Positions 54,551 to 62,290 of a stretch of 64,000 nt of DNA are shown here, piece by piece (positions within the stretch are counted from its first letter, which is position 1; each line of letters starts with the position of its first letter). The position numbers were made by a program, and so were the translations under genes. The notes under the pieces were generated by a model. It did not search any database, was not told the origin of the DNA, and saw nothing but the letters and a program-made list of their open reading frames with translations. The stretch comes from an uncultured Bacteroidota bacterium (GTDB lineage Bacteria; Bacteroidota; Bacteroidia; Bacteroidales; P3). The stretch covers positions 232,145 through 296,144 of the forward strand of contig CACYPU010000003.1 in assembly GCA_902776365.1 (NCBI GenBank). The letters run 5' to 3'.

Positions 54551-55401
54551 TGAAACATGTAAACGTAATGGTGCTGCTTGCAATAATAATGTGCACCAAT
54601 TTCATCTCTTGCAATTCGAATCCCAACCAAGAGCTAAAGGCTTTTGATTTAAGTCATGCGAAAAAGGTAAATGTAAGTATAGAGGAGATGAATCCAAAGA
54701 TTGAGCCATTAAATATTCTTGATGATACCGGATCTTATCATAATGGGCTGAAGTCTTTCGAGAAAAATGGACTATATGGATTTGTTGATCAAAACAATAA
54801 TGTTGTAATAGATCCACAATACAAGTATGTACAGGAGTTCTATAATGAGAATCGTGCAATTGTTTCGCCTGATGGTAAAAAATACGGAGTAATAAATAGA
54901 AATGGGTCTTATGTTATCATGCCACAATTTGATAATATTATGGCATTAACATTGAATTCTGGAATATATAGGGTTGAATACGATGGAGAAGTTGGCATAA
55001 TTGATTCCACTGGAGAAAATGTCGTAAAATATGGAAAATATGATGACATTGATTATTGGGGTTTCTATGGATTCGTGAAAGTAAGAAAAGAAAACAAATG
55101 GGGATTTGTTGACATAAATGGAATGGAAATTGTCAACCCACAATATGATGATATTGAACTTCCCCTTGATACGGAAGGATTTGCCGCAGTGAGAATAAAT
55201 AATAACTGGGGTCTAATTGATCTAAATGGGAACGTGATTATCCCCATTGAGCATAAACAAGCGTCATGTACGGGGGAAAAACATCCAGCACAAATCTTCC
55301 CTTTTGAGGGAATGTATGACAGAGAAATAGTATGGTTTGATATATATAAAGATGGTACTGTCATTGCGAAGACCATACCTAAGGGTTTATTGAAAAAATA
55401 A
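54547..55401 (+). CDS. WG-repeat lipoprotein
   Basis: A 284-residue lipoprotein (MMKHVNVMVLLAIIMCTNFISC) with about five WG repeats: KNGLYGFVDQNNNVVIDPQY, KYGVINRNGSYVIMPQFDNI, NKWGFVDINGMEIVNPQYDD and NNWGLIDLNGNVIIPIEH. A repeat-based binding role is likely. It starts at ATG 54547 or 54550, overlapping the DUF2971-like gene. AT-rich, unlike the WG protein at 21.4 kb, so the two are not a recent duplication. Confidence 0.8.
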   Translation: MMKHVNVMVLLAIIMCTNFISCNSNPNQELKAFDLSHAKKVNVSIEEMNPKIEPLNILDDTGSYHNGLKSFEKNGLYGFVDQNNNVVIDPQYKYVQEFYNENRAIVSPDGKKYGVINRNGSYVIMPQFDNIMALTLNSGIYRVEYDGEVGIIDSTGENVVKYGKYDDIDYWGFYGFVKVRKENKWGFVDINGMEIVNPQYDDIELPLDTEGFAAVRINNNWGLIDLNGNVIIPIEHKQASCTGEKHPAQIFPFEGMYDREIVWFDIYKDGTVIAKTIPKGLLKK

Positions 55402-55425
55402 CAAATAAAAGCTAAAAAATAAACT

Positions 55426-56040
55426 ATGAATAGAACTATTATTATTGGAACTTTAGCATGCATCGTGGGTCTGATGACAGCATGCAACAACCAAAAAAGA
55501 ACTGATGGTGGAGATAAACCCACCCAGGAAATCGTCTATAATGACAAAATCCAAAACACATTTTTTGGTGTTCCGTTTGGATCATCTAAAGATGAGGTAG
55601 TGGCTGGCTTTGCTAAACATGATTTTTATGAAGATAGATATAGTACAAATGACCAACTATCATTCAATAAAAAGGATGGTGGACCTTTCGGTTTAATTAT
55701 GGGTAGGTTTAGTTTTGGAGGAATTAATTGGAGTCATTTGTATGTGAATATGAGCAATAACCAATTCTACTCTATTGACTTCACCAATGCACATAAGACA
55801 AAAGAATCTGCCATGGAACAATTCGAAAGTGTTATGACTGCTGTTTCCGCAAAATACCAATTATTTGAAGATCCTATTGATGATACAACATCATACAAAA
55901 GATTTGCTGGCGTGACGAAAACTAACCAATGGGTACTTGTAAGTTGTTATAGTTATGAAAGTGTTTCAAATGAGCGATATATAGGCGTTTCTTTGGCATA
56001 TGGGGACAATAATTTCTATAATGTAAGCAATGAGTTGTAA
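55426..56040 (+). CDS. AT-rich lipoprotein, unknown function
   Basis: A 204-residue lipoprotein (MNRTIIIGTLACIVGLMTAC, lipobox MTAC). The mature part has a beta-rich pattern (FFGVPFGSSKDEVVAGFAKH, NWSHLYVNMSNNQFYSIDF). The opening FGVPFG..EV resembles small periplasmic domains found in many bacteria, but I cannot name it. It is 24 bases after the WG lipoprotein. Confidence 0.65.
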   Translation: MNRTIIIGTLACIVGLMTACNNQKRTDGGDKPTQEIVYNDKIQNTFFGVPFGSSKDEVVAGFAKHDFYEDRYSTNDQLSFNKKDGGPFGLIMGRFSFGGINWSHLYVNMSNNQFYSIDFTNAHKTKESAMEQFESVMTAVSAKYQLFEDPIDDTTSYKRFAGVTKTNQWVLVSCYSYESVSNERYIGVSLAYGDNNFYNVSNEL

Positions 56041-56137
56041 TACACATACTTTTGTGAATGTGGGTTTTGAGATACCGTATGGTCTGATGAATTGGGCTCT
56101 TATATTTTGGATGTAAAGCAGAAATAAAGATACTATT

Positions 56138-56979
56138 ATAAAAAACCCAGTTTTATTGATTGCACTAGCTGTCATTATTGTGTCTGCTTGTGGAAACAAG
56201 CAGAATAAAAACAGTGACCCTAGATTAGAAACGTATTCCAAGGATCGTTTTGAAGCAATCGTTTCTCAGATGGCAAAAGTGGAGGATGTGCTACTGTATG
56301 AAAAAGATGGGATAAGGCTGCCAAAATGGAGTATGACAGACTCGCGGACACTCTGCTGCACCTTGTTGAGCACAGCGACAGTCCACTATTGAGGGTCTGC
56401 ACAAGGGCATTTGCGTTTTCTTTAGAGGGCAATCTGTATGATATGGGTGCGATACATTATTTGGTAGATAGTATTGACAAAATGGCAGAGGTGCCTTACC
56501 GTTGGACGATAGTATCGCAAAACGAAGATTCATTGAATATGGAAATGGAAATACCCCTTATGGACGATAACAATAATTGGATTGACCTGGATATCTTCTA
56601 TTCAAAACAATGGGAGAAAGATAGCTTGCCCGCGATGTTCTCCATATTGATCCCAAGAACACTGCTGACGGATACCAACCAATTCTATCTAATGTTTGTA
56701 AACACGCTGTCCGATACCTCGGGAGGAGTGATCAAGCATCTTTTCAGCTGGGAGGAAACATATCATGAAATGTACGAAGATGAATGTTATATCCGGTTAC
56801 CACTTCCTGTCGTGCTTGCGTATATTGAAAAAACGGACGGAATCATTATCCACTATGAGGATGGAAACAATGGGGTGATGCATAGCACCTATGTTTTCAA
56901 GGAACAGTATCTTGATAACCTGAAAGAATACTGTAAGGGTATTAGGGGAGCAAAACCTATAGACAGGTATTCTATATAG
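56138..56979 (+). pseudogene. Decayed lipoprotein gene (start codon lost, one frameshift)
   Basis: The frame begins at ATA AAA AAC where an ATG would be expected and gives a lipoprotein leader (NPVLLIALAVIIVSAC). Near 56300-56316 the frame changes: YEKDG continues as DKAAKMEYDRLADTLLHL only if one base is added in the GGG run. The second part (to 56979) is a coherent 217-codon reading from 56326. Both signs point to a pseudogene, although a TTG start at 56156 plus a sequencing error is possible. Confidence 0.55.
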
Positions 56980-57895
56980 TCTTTTCAAGTATGTCGAGCA
57001 TTGACTGCAGACGTTCTTTCAAATACTCTGCAATAAGAGTAGCCATAGCCTCTGGTGAACCATTGTTTGTGTAGTGGTCGAAGGCTTCGTAGTAACGGCG
57101 ACGATCGGCGAACTTAACGTTGATGGGAGGATAGCCCGCCTGGATAAGCTGCAGATTCATCAACAGGCGTCCCGTACGGCCGTTGCCGTCAATAAAGGGG
57201 TGTATGCTCTCGAAGCGCAGGTGGAACAATGCCGCCTGTTCGACGACGTGCAGTTTGCTGTAAATGGTATTCATGTCGGCGAGTAGGGCACCAATCATGG
57301 GCTCTATCTGATAGGGCTGCACAGGCGTTGTCACAGCACCGGCAATGCGTACCGGCACACGTCGCCACTGGCCTCGGTCTTCCTTGTGGGCGGCCAACAC
57401 TAGCGAGTGTATGGCACGTATCTCGTATTCCGTCAGTGGTTTCTGTTCCCTGGCCAGTTGTTCCACATATTCAAATGCCTCCTTGTAACCCACCACCTCT
57501 AGATGATCCTTGAGTGGCTTACGGTCGATAGTGATTCCCTGCAAGACAAGGCCTGTTTCCTGCAAGGTGAGCGTGTTGCCCTCTATGGCATTGCTGTTGT
57601 AGGTATGCTCCACAATGAACATCTCGCGCAACGCCTCTACCTCGGCGGGCGACAACGGACGACGAAACGACAAACGCTCTTTTAGTTCGTCTATCTGCTC
57701 TAGCATCCCGAAGTAGGGTGGCTTTGCCGTACGGTTATGGCGGGCATCATCAGGTCGCACTGCATCTGAAGGAATCATATACAAATTCCCTTTGCGCACC
57801 ACACCCGCAATGCGTCCTTCGGCGCACAACACCCTGACTCTTCTGTCGCTGATGCCCCATTTGGCAGCAGCCTCGCTAACCTTCACGTACTCCAT
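56972..57895 (-). CDS. Fic-domain protein (AMP-transferase type) with DNA-binding-like N-terminus
   Basis: A 307-residue protein. The first 55 residues (EYVKVSEAAAKWGISDRRVR) look like a helix-turn-helix of the MerR/excisionase kind. An inhibitory-helix motif follows (YNSNAIEGN), then the Fic core HPFIDGNGRTGR with catalytic His and the nucleotide-binding loop. Fic enzymes transfer AMP or related groups to target proteins; the intact inhibitory Glu suggests self-restraint. ATG 57895 is preferred because an inverted repeat lies just upstream. Tail-to-tail overlap of 8 bases with the decayed gene. Confidence 0.92.
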   Translation of the reverse strand: MEYVKVSEAAAKWGISDRRVRVLCAEGRIAGVVRKGNLYMIPSDAVRPDDARHNRTAKPPYFGMLEQIDELKERLSFRRPLSPAEVEALREMFIVEHTYNSNAIEGNTLTLQETGLVLQGITIDRKPLKDHLEVVGYKEAFEYVEQLAREQKPLTEYEIRAIHSLVLAAHKEDRGQWRRVPVRIAGAVTTPVQPYQIEPMIGALLADMNTIYSKLHVVEQAALFHLRFESIHPFIDGNGRTGRLLMNLQLIQAGYPPINVKFADRRRYYEAFDHYTNNGSPEAMATLIAEYLKERLQSMLDILEKTI

Positions 57896-57905
57896 ATTAT
57901 TCCGA

Positions 57906-57927
57906 TTTTGCCATAATAACGGCAAAA
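57906..57927. promoter_or_regulatory. Possible operator upstream of the Fic gene
   Basis: TTTTGCC and GGCAAAA, 8 bases apart, form a perfect 7-bp inverted repeat 11 bases before the start codon. The HTH-like start of the Fic protein makes self-regulation conceivable. Confidence 0.4.
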
Positions 57928-58031
57928 ATTGCATTATATTGTTCCGATTATTATATTTTTCGGAATAAAACACGCCATTTTATCCTCCAGCACTGAATCC
58001 AATTAATTACTCTCCTGCAAATCGCTGATTC

Positions 58032-58110
58032 TTAATCTTTTCTACCACTGTTCTACCATTGTTCTTTCATTGTTCTTTCATTTAAATGAAAGAACAATGG
58101 TAAAACAAAC
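58032..58110. repeat. Second 11-base repeat array (TGTTC / GAACA)
   Basis: Units TGTTCTACCAC-like, TGTTCTACCAT, TGTTCTTTCAT, TGTTCTTTCAT at 11-base spacing, then GAACA units in the other direction. Its core 58068-58099 is a perfect 32-base palindrome (16-base arms). Same plan as 9951-10048, with different flanking bases. The gap 57974-58185 holds nothing else except the rplY terminator. Confidence 0.8.
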
Positions 58111-58137
58111 TGAGAATCAAGGTTATTGAGGTATAGC

Positions 58138-58172
58138 AAAAGAGGCATCCGATTGGATGCCTCTTTTTGTTC
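58138..58172 (-). terminator. Terminator after rplY
   Basis: AAAAGAGGCATCC and GGATGCCTCTTTT form a perfect 13-bp stem with a 4-base loop and A/T runs on both sides. Confidence 0.9.
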
Positions 58173-58185
58173 TGTTGTCGAATGA

Positions 58186-58689
58186 TTACTCGGCAGCGGC
58201 TTCGCCTTCGCCCTCGCCTTCGCCGGAGGTGGCGCTGGCACGGGTGCTCATCACGTTGACCACCTCAGCGCTCTTGGGGTTGAGGATGGTGTAGTTCTCA
58301 CAGGCGATGTCCTGCACGCGGACACGCTGGTTGACATCGAGGTTGGTGATGTCGATAAGGACCTCGCTGGGCATGTTGGCGGGCAGAGCCTTCACGTTGA
58401 GGCGTTTCTGCTTGTAAGCCAACTTGCCGCCCTTCATGACACCCTTGCTGGTGCCAGTGGTGTGGACGGGGATGGACATCACGACGGGTTTGTCGTCGGT
58501 CAGCTCGTAGAAGTCAGCGTGATAGACGATCTCGGTCACGGGGTGGAAGTCGATGTCTTTCAGCATGACCATGTGCTCAACACCATTGATGGTGATTTTC
58601 TGGAAGCAGGGCTCGGGGTTGAACAGAATGCGCTGGAAGGCAGTCTGGTCAACGCTGAACAGAATCTGTTCGCCTTTACCGTACTTTTT
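58186..58689 (-). pseudogene. rplY: 50S ribosomal protein bL25 (Ctc), truncated at the 5' end
   Basis: The minus strand reads YGKGEQILFSVDQTAFQRIL, then KDIDFHPVTEIVYHADFYEL, then NVKALPANMPSEVLIDITNL: the core of bL25, the 5S rRNA-binding protein. The usual first ~35 residues (through the VLYG of the family) are missing; in their place stands an in-frame TAA (58690-58692) and a 9-base TTTTAAGGG-type array. The first ATG is at 58572, which would remove still more of the 5S-binding domain. It follows prs, the classical prs-rplY order. Either a broken gene or an assembly fault in the repeat. Confidence 0.75.
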
Positions 58690-58800
58690 TTAAAAGGTTT
58701 TAAGGGTTTTAAGGGTTTTAAAGGTTTAAGAGGTCAGTGTCTTGTGTACTGTCACCTTTTTAACCTTTTCAACTTTCAAGCGAAGCGACCCTTTTCAACC
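58684..58800. repeat. Repeat arrays replacing the rplY start
   Basis: GGTTTTAAG-type 9-base units at 58690-58732, then CACCTTTTTAA / CCTTTTCAA / CTTTCAA units at 58752-58800. The gap between prs and rplY is almost wholly made of them. Confidence 0.8.
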
Positions 58801-58808
58801 TCCATTTT

Positions 58809-59795
58809 TTATTCATTCATTCTGTGAATCACACCTTTGTGGTGGAGGGTGCTCTCGTAGAGGTTGTCGAGGCTCTCGTAGTTCACCACGCGGCGGATGG
58901 CTTCGGCGAGGAGCCAGTCGCAGCTGAGGACGTGAATCTTGCTGCTCGCGCGCTTCAGCGGGATGGTGTCGGCGACGACAAGTTCCTCAAGCTCGGAGGC
59001 TTCCACCTTCTCGATGGCGTTGCCGCTGAGCACGGGGTGGGTAATCATGGCGCGAACGCTCTTGGCGCCACTCTCCTTGATGATGGCGGCGGCCTTGCAG
59101 ATGGTGGTGCCGGTGTCGATGATGTCGTCGAGGAGGATGACATGCTTGTCCTTCACGTCGCCGATGAGGCGCATCTCGCCAATCTCGTTGGGTTTGTTGC
59201 GGTGCTTGTAGCAGATAACGAAGCTGTTGTTCAACGTCTTGGCATACATACCGGCACGTTTGCTGCCACCCATGTCGGGGCTGGCGAACATAACGTCCTC
59301 GATGTCGAACTTCTCGCGGATATAGGGCATGAAGAGGCTCGAGCCATAGAGGTGGTCGAAGGGGATGGTGAAGAAGCCCTGAATCTGGTCGGCATGGAGG
59401 TCCATGCTGATGACACGGTCGACGCCGGCGACGGTGAGCATGTCGGCGATGAGCCTCGAGGCAATGGGCACATGGGGTTTGTCCTTGCGGTCCTGGCGCG
59501 CGAATCCATAATAAGGAATCACGGCGATAATCTTCTCGGCGGAGGCGCGCTTGGCGGCGTCAATCATCATCAGAAGCTCGAAGAGGTTGTCGGTCGGCGG
59601 AATGGTCGACTGGATGATGAAGACGATACCACCGCGGATGGTGTCCTCATAGGAGGGCTGAAATTCGCCGTCGGCGTACTGGAAAACCGTAGAATTGCCC
59701 AGCGGAATGCCATAAATCTCCGCCACGCGGCGTGCCAGGTCTTCGGTGGCGCGACCGGCAAAAATGAACACCTTATCAGAACGCATGTCGCTCAT
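58809..59795 (-). CDS. prs: Ribose-phosphate pyrophosphokinase
   Basis: A 328-residue cytoplasmic enzyme making PRPP from ribose 5-phosphate and ATP. Landmarks are FQYADGEFQPSYEDTIRG, PYYGFARQDRK, SMDLHADQIQGFF, and the PRPP-binding loop LLDDIIDTGTTICKAA. Length is slightly above the usual 310-320. ATG 59795 or the internal ATG three codons later are both possible. A promoter lies at 59861-59868. Confidence 0.97.
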   Translation of the reverse strand: MSDMRSDKVFIFAGRATEDLARRVAEIYGIPLGNSTVFQYADGEFQPSYEDTIRGGIVFIIQSTIPPTDNLFELLMMIDAAKRASAEKIIAVIPYYGFARQDRKDKPHVPIASRLIADMLTVAGVDRVISMDLHADQIQGFFTIPFDHLYGSSLFMPYIREKFDIEDVMFASPDMGGSKRAGMYAKTLNNSFVICYKHRNKPNEIGEMRLIGDVKDKHVILLDDIIDTGTTICKAAAIIKESGAKSVRAMITHPVLSGNAIEKVEASELEELVVADTIPLKRASSKIHVLSCDWLLAEAIRRVVNYESLDNLYESTLHHKGVIHRMNE

Positions 59796-59860
59796 TATTT
59801 TATTGATTATTAGATGTATCGTTATTTATTTTATTCAATCTTAACGGCTGAAAACGAGTG

Positions 59861-59868
59861 CAAAGATA
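59861..59868 (-). promoter_or_regulatory. Promoter -7 element of prs
   Basis: TATCTTTG on the minus strand, 66 bases before the start codon. Confidence 0.65.
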
Positions 59869-59932
59869 CAAAATAATTAATAAATAAAAACCAAATATTA
59901 AAATTTTTTTTTGCCATGTCGAAAAAAGTGTG

Positions 59933-59940
59933 TACTTTTG
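59933..59940 (+). promoter_or_regulatory. Promoter -7 element of tRNA-Leu
   Basis: TACTTTTG about 90 bases before the mature tRNA; the intervening leader is a heptad array. Confidence 0.6.
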
Positions 59941-59956
59941 CACCCGATTTTGAGAA

Positions 59957-60026
59957 GGTGAGAGGTGAAAGGTGAAAGGTGAAAAGAGCAAAAACTTTTA
60001 ACTTTTATCTATTAACTCTTATCTAA
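59957..60026. repeat. Heptad repeat array in the tRNA-Leu leader
   Basis: GGTGAGA, GGTGAAA three times, then ACTTTTA, ACTTTTA, TCTATTA, ACTCTTA, TCTAAAA, between the promoter and the tRNA. Confidence 0.8.
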
Positions 60027-60030
60027 AAAA

Positions 60031-60113
60031 GCCCTGGTGGTGGAATGGTAGACACGGTAGACTCAAAATCTGCTGCCGGCAACGGCGTGAGGGTTCAAGT
60101 CCCTCCCGGGGTA
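60031..60113 (+). tRNA. tRNA-Leu (anticodon CAA)
   Basis: An 83-nt class II tRNA. The acceptor GCCCTGG pairs with CCGGGGT (with G-U pairs), the D-arm has GGTGGAATGG, the anticodon loop CTCAAAA gives CAA (reads UUG), the variable arm is GCCGGCAACGGC, and the T-arm is GAGGGTTCAAGTCCCTC. CCA is not encoded. An inverted, imperfect copy of its 3' part follows. Confidence 0.95.
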
Positions 60114-60118
60114 CAAGG

Positions 60119-60147
60119 AGAAAAGCAGTCGTTGACTGCTTTTTTTG
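60119..60147 (+). terminator. Terminator of tRNA-Leu
   Basis: AAAAGCAGTC/GACTGCTTTT stem with a 3-base loop and a T-run. It is the centre of a longer imperfect inverted repeat reaching into the tRNA T-arm. Confidence 0.8.
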
Positions 60148-60290
60148 TACCCGAGAGGGACTTGGAAGCATGAGTTTTTTTCAGTTCATCAGTATTCTCG
60201 GGCAGCCTCTCGGCCTAGCCCTAATCGAAGCATCCACCGGATGCTTCTTCATCTCCCGGGGTACAAAGGAGCGTTGAGTGATTCGGCGCT
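60147..60290. repeat. Copies of the tRNA-Leu 3' end
   Basis: 60147-60164 is an inverted, imperfect copy of the T-arm and acceptor (GTACCCGAGAGGGACTTG). 60253-60266 (CTCCCGGGGTACAA) repeats 60103-60116 exactly, 150 bases downstream, and is also followed by a terminator-like GAGCG/CGCTC hairpin. GAAGCATCC/GGATGCTTC lies between. No integrase gene is present. Confidence 0.7.
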
Positions 60291-60369
60291 CTTTTCGTTT
60301 ATTTCATACACCCTGCCGTCATTTCGTACATCGCCTACCGATAGTCCTTGTCGGTTCTGTTTTGTTTCG

Positions 60370-60377
60370 TATTTTTG
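60370..60377 (+). promoter_or_regulatory. Promoter -7 element of the 60.4 kb lipoprotein
   Basis: TATTTTTG, 26 bases before ATG 60403. Confidence 0.65.
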
Positions 60378-60402
60378 CAAAAAAATCAAAACGACACACG
60401 CC

Positions 60403-61491
60403 ATGAACATAAACAAGCACATCATCGCCGTCGTCCTGGCGGCCGGCATCCTCTCCGCAGGGTGCTCCTCGGACAAACAGAACACCGCCGCCTCCGAGCA
60501 GGAGAACTATCGTGACGACCTCTTCGTCAAGATGCTGAACGACACCATCTTCATGCATCAGGAACGGCTGTTGCAGGAGGCCGACAGCGTTGCCTTCTAC
60601 GCTCACTTCGAGCAGCCGTTGCTGTGGGAGGATGGCGGCGACACCACGCTGCGCCAAATGGCCGACTTCTACAACATCTGCGCAAATGCGAACGCCGTCA
60701 CCACAGATGTCCACACCTGGTACCGGTACGACGAAGACGAAAAGATGAGAGTGGAGATGCTGAACTCCTGGCGCCAGATGGTCTTCAGCGGCATCAGCGA
60801 CAGCTGGGCCCGCAACAGAGTGAAGGAGGCCCGCGACGTGGACACCGAGGCCCGGGACGACATGGAGACCAAAGACATCTCGGACGTCTACGAAAGGCTC
60901 TCGGCCTGGGCACCCGATTTCGACTCGGTCTTCTACACGGACACCATCGTCCCACGAATCAGCCCTCAGAGCTTCCTACCCGGCACCTTGAGCAGACACT
61001 ATGACGAGTACATCGGCCATGAAGCCTCCCCCTCCGAGACTATGATCAGCGACCTCTACACGCTCTACCGGCAGGAGAAGAACTTCGACACCCGGATGGC
61101 CATGCTCTTCATGCTCATCGGCACCAACTACTATGCCTCCAACGACACCGTCGACCTACTAATAAAAGATGCCGAAGCCGCTTTCACCTCCGGCAACTAC
61201 TCCCCCATGATGCCACTACTCTGGCGCGCCTATCGCGTCGTCTACTGCAACACCTACGGCTGCCCCTCCACCTACTGCGAGCGTCCCAATGTGAGATTCA
61301 ACTACTACCGCCGGCTCGTCGCTTATACCTTCCTCCGCCACATCCAGCGGCATCCCGACGACAGGGTGGCCCTCGTCCAGTTCTACATGCTTGCCGAAAA
61401 AGAGAACATCGACCGCTTCGGAGAATACCCGTATGGCCACCAGGGGGCCGCAGAGCACATATATATCTTTTGGAACGGGTCACTGCTTTGA
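60403..61491 (+). CDS. Lipoprotein, unknown function
   Basis: A 362-residue lipoprotein (MNINKHIIAVVLAAGILSAGC, lipobox SAGC). The mature part is rich in acidic and aromatic residues and mainly helical (RDDLFVKMLNDTIFMHQERL, WDRLA-like and TRMAMLFMLIGTNYY segments). No family recognised. The start is set by the promoter at 60370-60377; a longer reading from 60145 would begin inside tRNA-derived repeats. It precedes the 61.5 kb lipoprotein by 42 bases. Confidence 0.7.
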   Translation: MNINKHIIAVVLAAGILSAGCSSDKQNTAASEQENYRDDLFVKMLNDTIFMHQERLLQEADSVAFYAHFEQPLLWEDGGDTTLRQMADFYNICANANAVTTDVHTWYRYDEDEKMRVEMLNSWRQMVFSGISDSWARNRVKEARDVDTEARDDMETKDISDVYERLSAWAPDFDSVFYTDTIVPRISPQSFLPGTLSRHYDEYIGHEASPSETMISDLYTLYRQEKNFDTRMAMLFMLIGTNYYASNDTVDLLIKDAEAAFTSGNYSPMMPLLWRAYRVVYCNTYGCPSTYCERPNVRFNYYRRLVAYTFLRHIQRHPDDRVALVQFYMLAEKENIDRFGEYPYGHQGAAEHIYIFWNGSLL

Positions 61492-61533
61492 AGGATTAAA
61501 AGTTTGCAAGATTAAAAGAAAGGAGCAAAAATA

Positions 61534-62151
61534 ATGAGAAAAACACTCATCCGCATCGCCGCATTGATTTCCGTCCTCTTCATTCTCAGCTGTAGGACGG
61601 CCGACGGGACACGTCCCGACATAATCAAATACATTGCCCTCGAGCCGGAGATATGGTTCGACAACTACCTATCCCCCAGCCACAAAGACACCATCGAGGT
61701 GCGTCTCTGGTCGAACAGCCGGCGGAGCTACCTCGACAGCATCCCCGACCCCGCCTCGATGGAGTCGTCGATGGATTGGACGTTCTGGTTCCAAGATAAC
61801 GAGGTGGGGGCGGTGCTGTTCCTGAAGGGTTTCGCTCCGCTCTGCATCCCCGATGCGGTGGGCCTGCACTTTTGCGGTGCCCTGGAGGAAGATGGACGGC
61901 GGGCTATAGCTATCGTCCCCTGCTATGCATATCCGACAGGCGAGAACCGTTGCGACATCTACACCCTTGAGGATGGACGTTGGAAGGAGCACCTGGGCTT
62001 CAGCACCGACGAGAGCTTCACTTACAGCGAAGAGGGCGAAGAACAGGAACTGACAAAGGAATGGCTCGTCCGAAAAGAGAGTCGCTGGATGTATCGCGAC
62101 TACCTCGACTACCTCCGCGGGGAAGACACCTCGTTCCACTACGTGTTCTGA
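61534..62151 (+). CDS. Lipoprotein, unknown function
   Basis: A 205-residue lipoprotein (MRKTLIRIAALISVLFILSC, lipobox ILSC). The mature part has Trp/Asp-rich beta segments (WTFWFQDNEVGAVLFLKGF, CDIYTLEDGRWKEHLGF). No family recognised. Probably cotranscribed with the 60.4 kb lipoprotein; the gap has ATTAAAAG repeats. Confidence 0.65.
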   Translation: MRKTLIRIAALISVLFILSCRTADGTRPDIIKYIALEPEIWFDNYLSPSHKDTIEVRLWSNSRRSYLDSIPDPASMESSMDWTFWFQDNEVGAVLFLKGFAPLCIPDAVGLHFCGALEEDGRRAIAIVPCYAYPTGENRCDIYTLEDGRWKEHLGFSTDESFTYSEEGEEQELTKEWLVRKESRWMYRDYLDYLRGEDTSFHYVF

Positions 62152-62239
62152 ACAGCATAAGAAAAGGATATATACCCAAAACTGGCATGTCAGTATATAA
62201 ATAGTTGAAATTTTTTTTTGCAGAGTTGTTTTTATTTTG

Positions 62240-62247
62240 TATATTTG
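62240..62247 (+). promoter_or_regulatory. Promoter -7 element of korA
   Basis: TATATTTG, 43 bases before the ATG at 62291. Confidence 0.65.
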
Positions 62248-62290
62248 CACTTTCAATATTTAAATAAATTAACAAAAATATACAAATAAC

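Noticed and set aside
60147-60290. Complete integrated element at tRNA-Leu
   Set aside because: Only 150 bases separate the 3'-end copies and no integrase or cargo is present; at most a scar.
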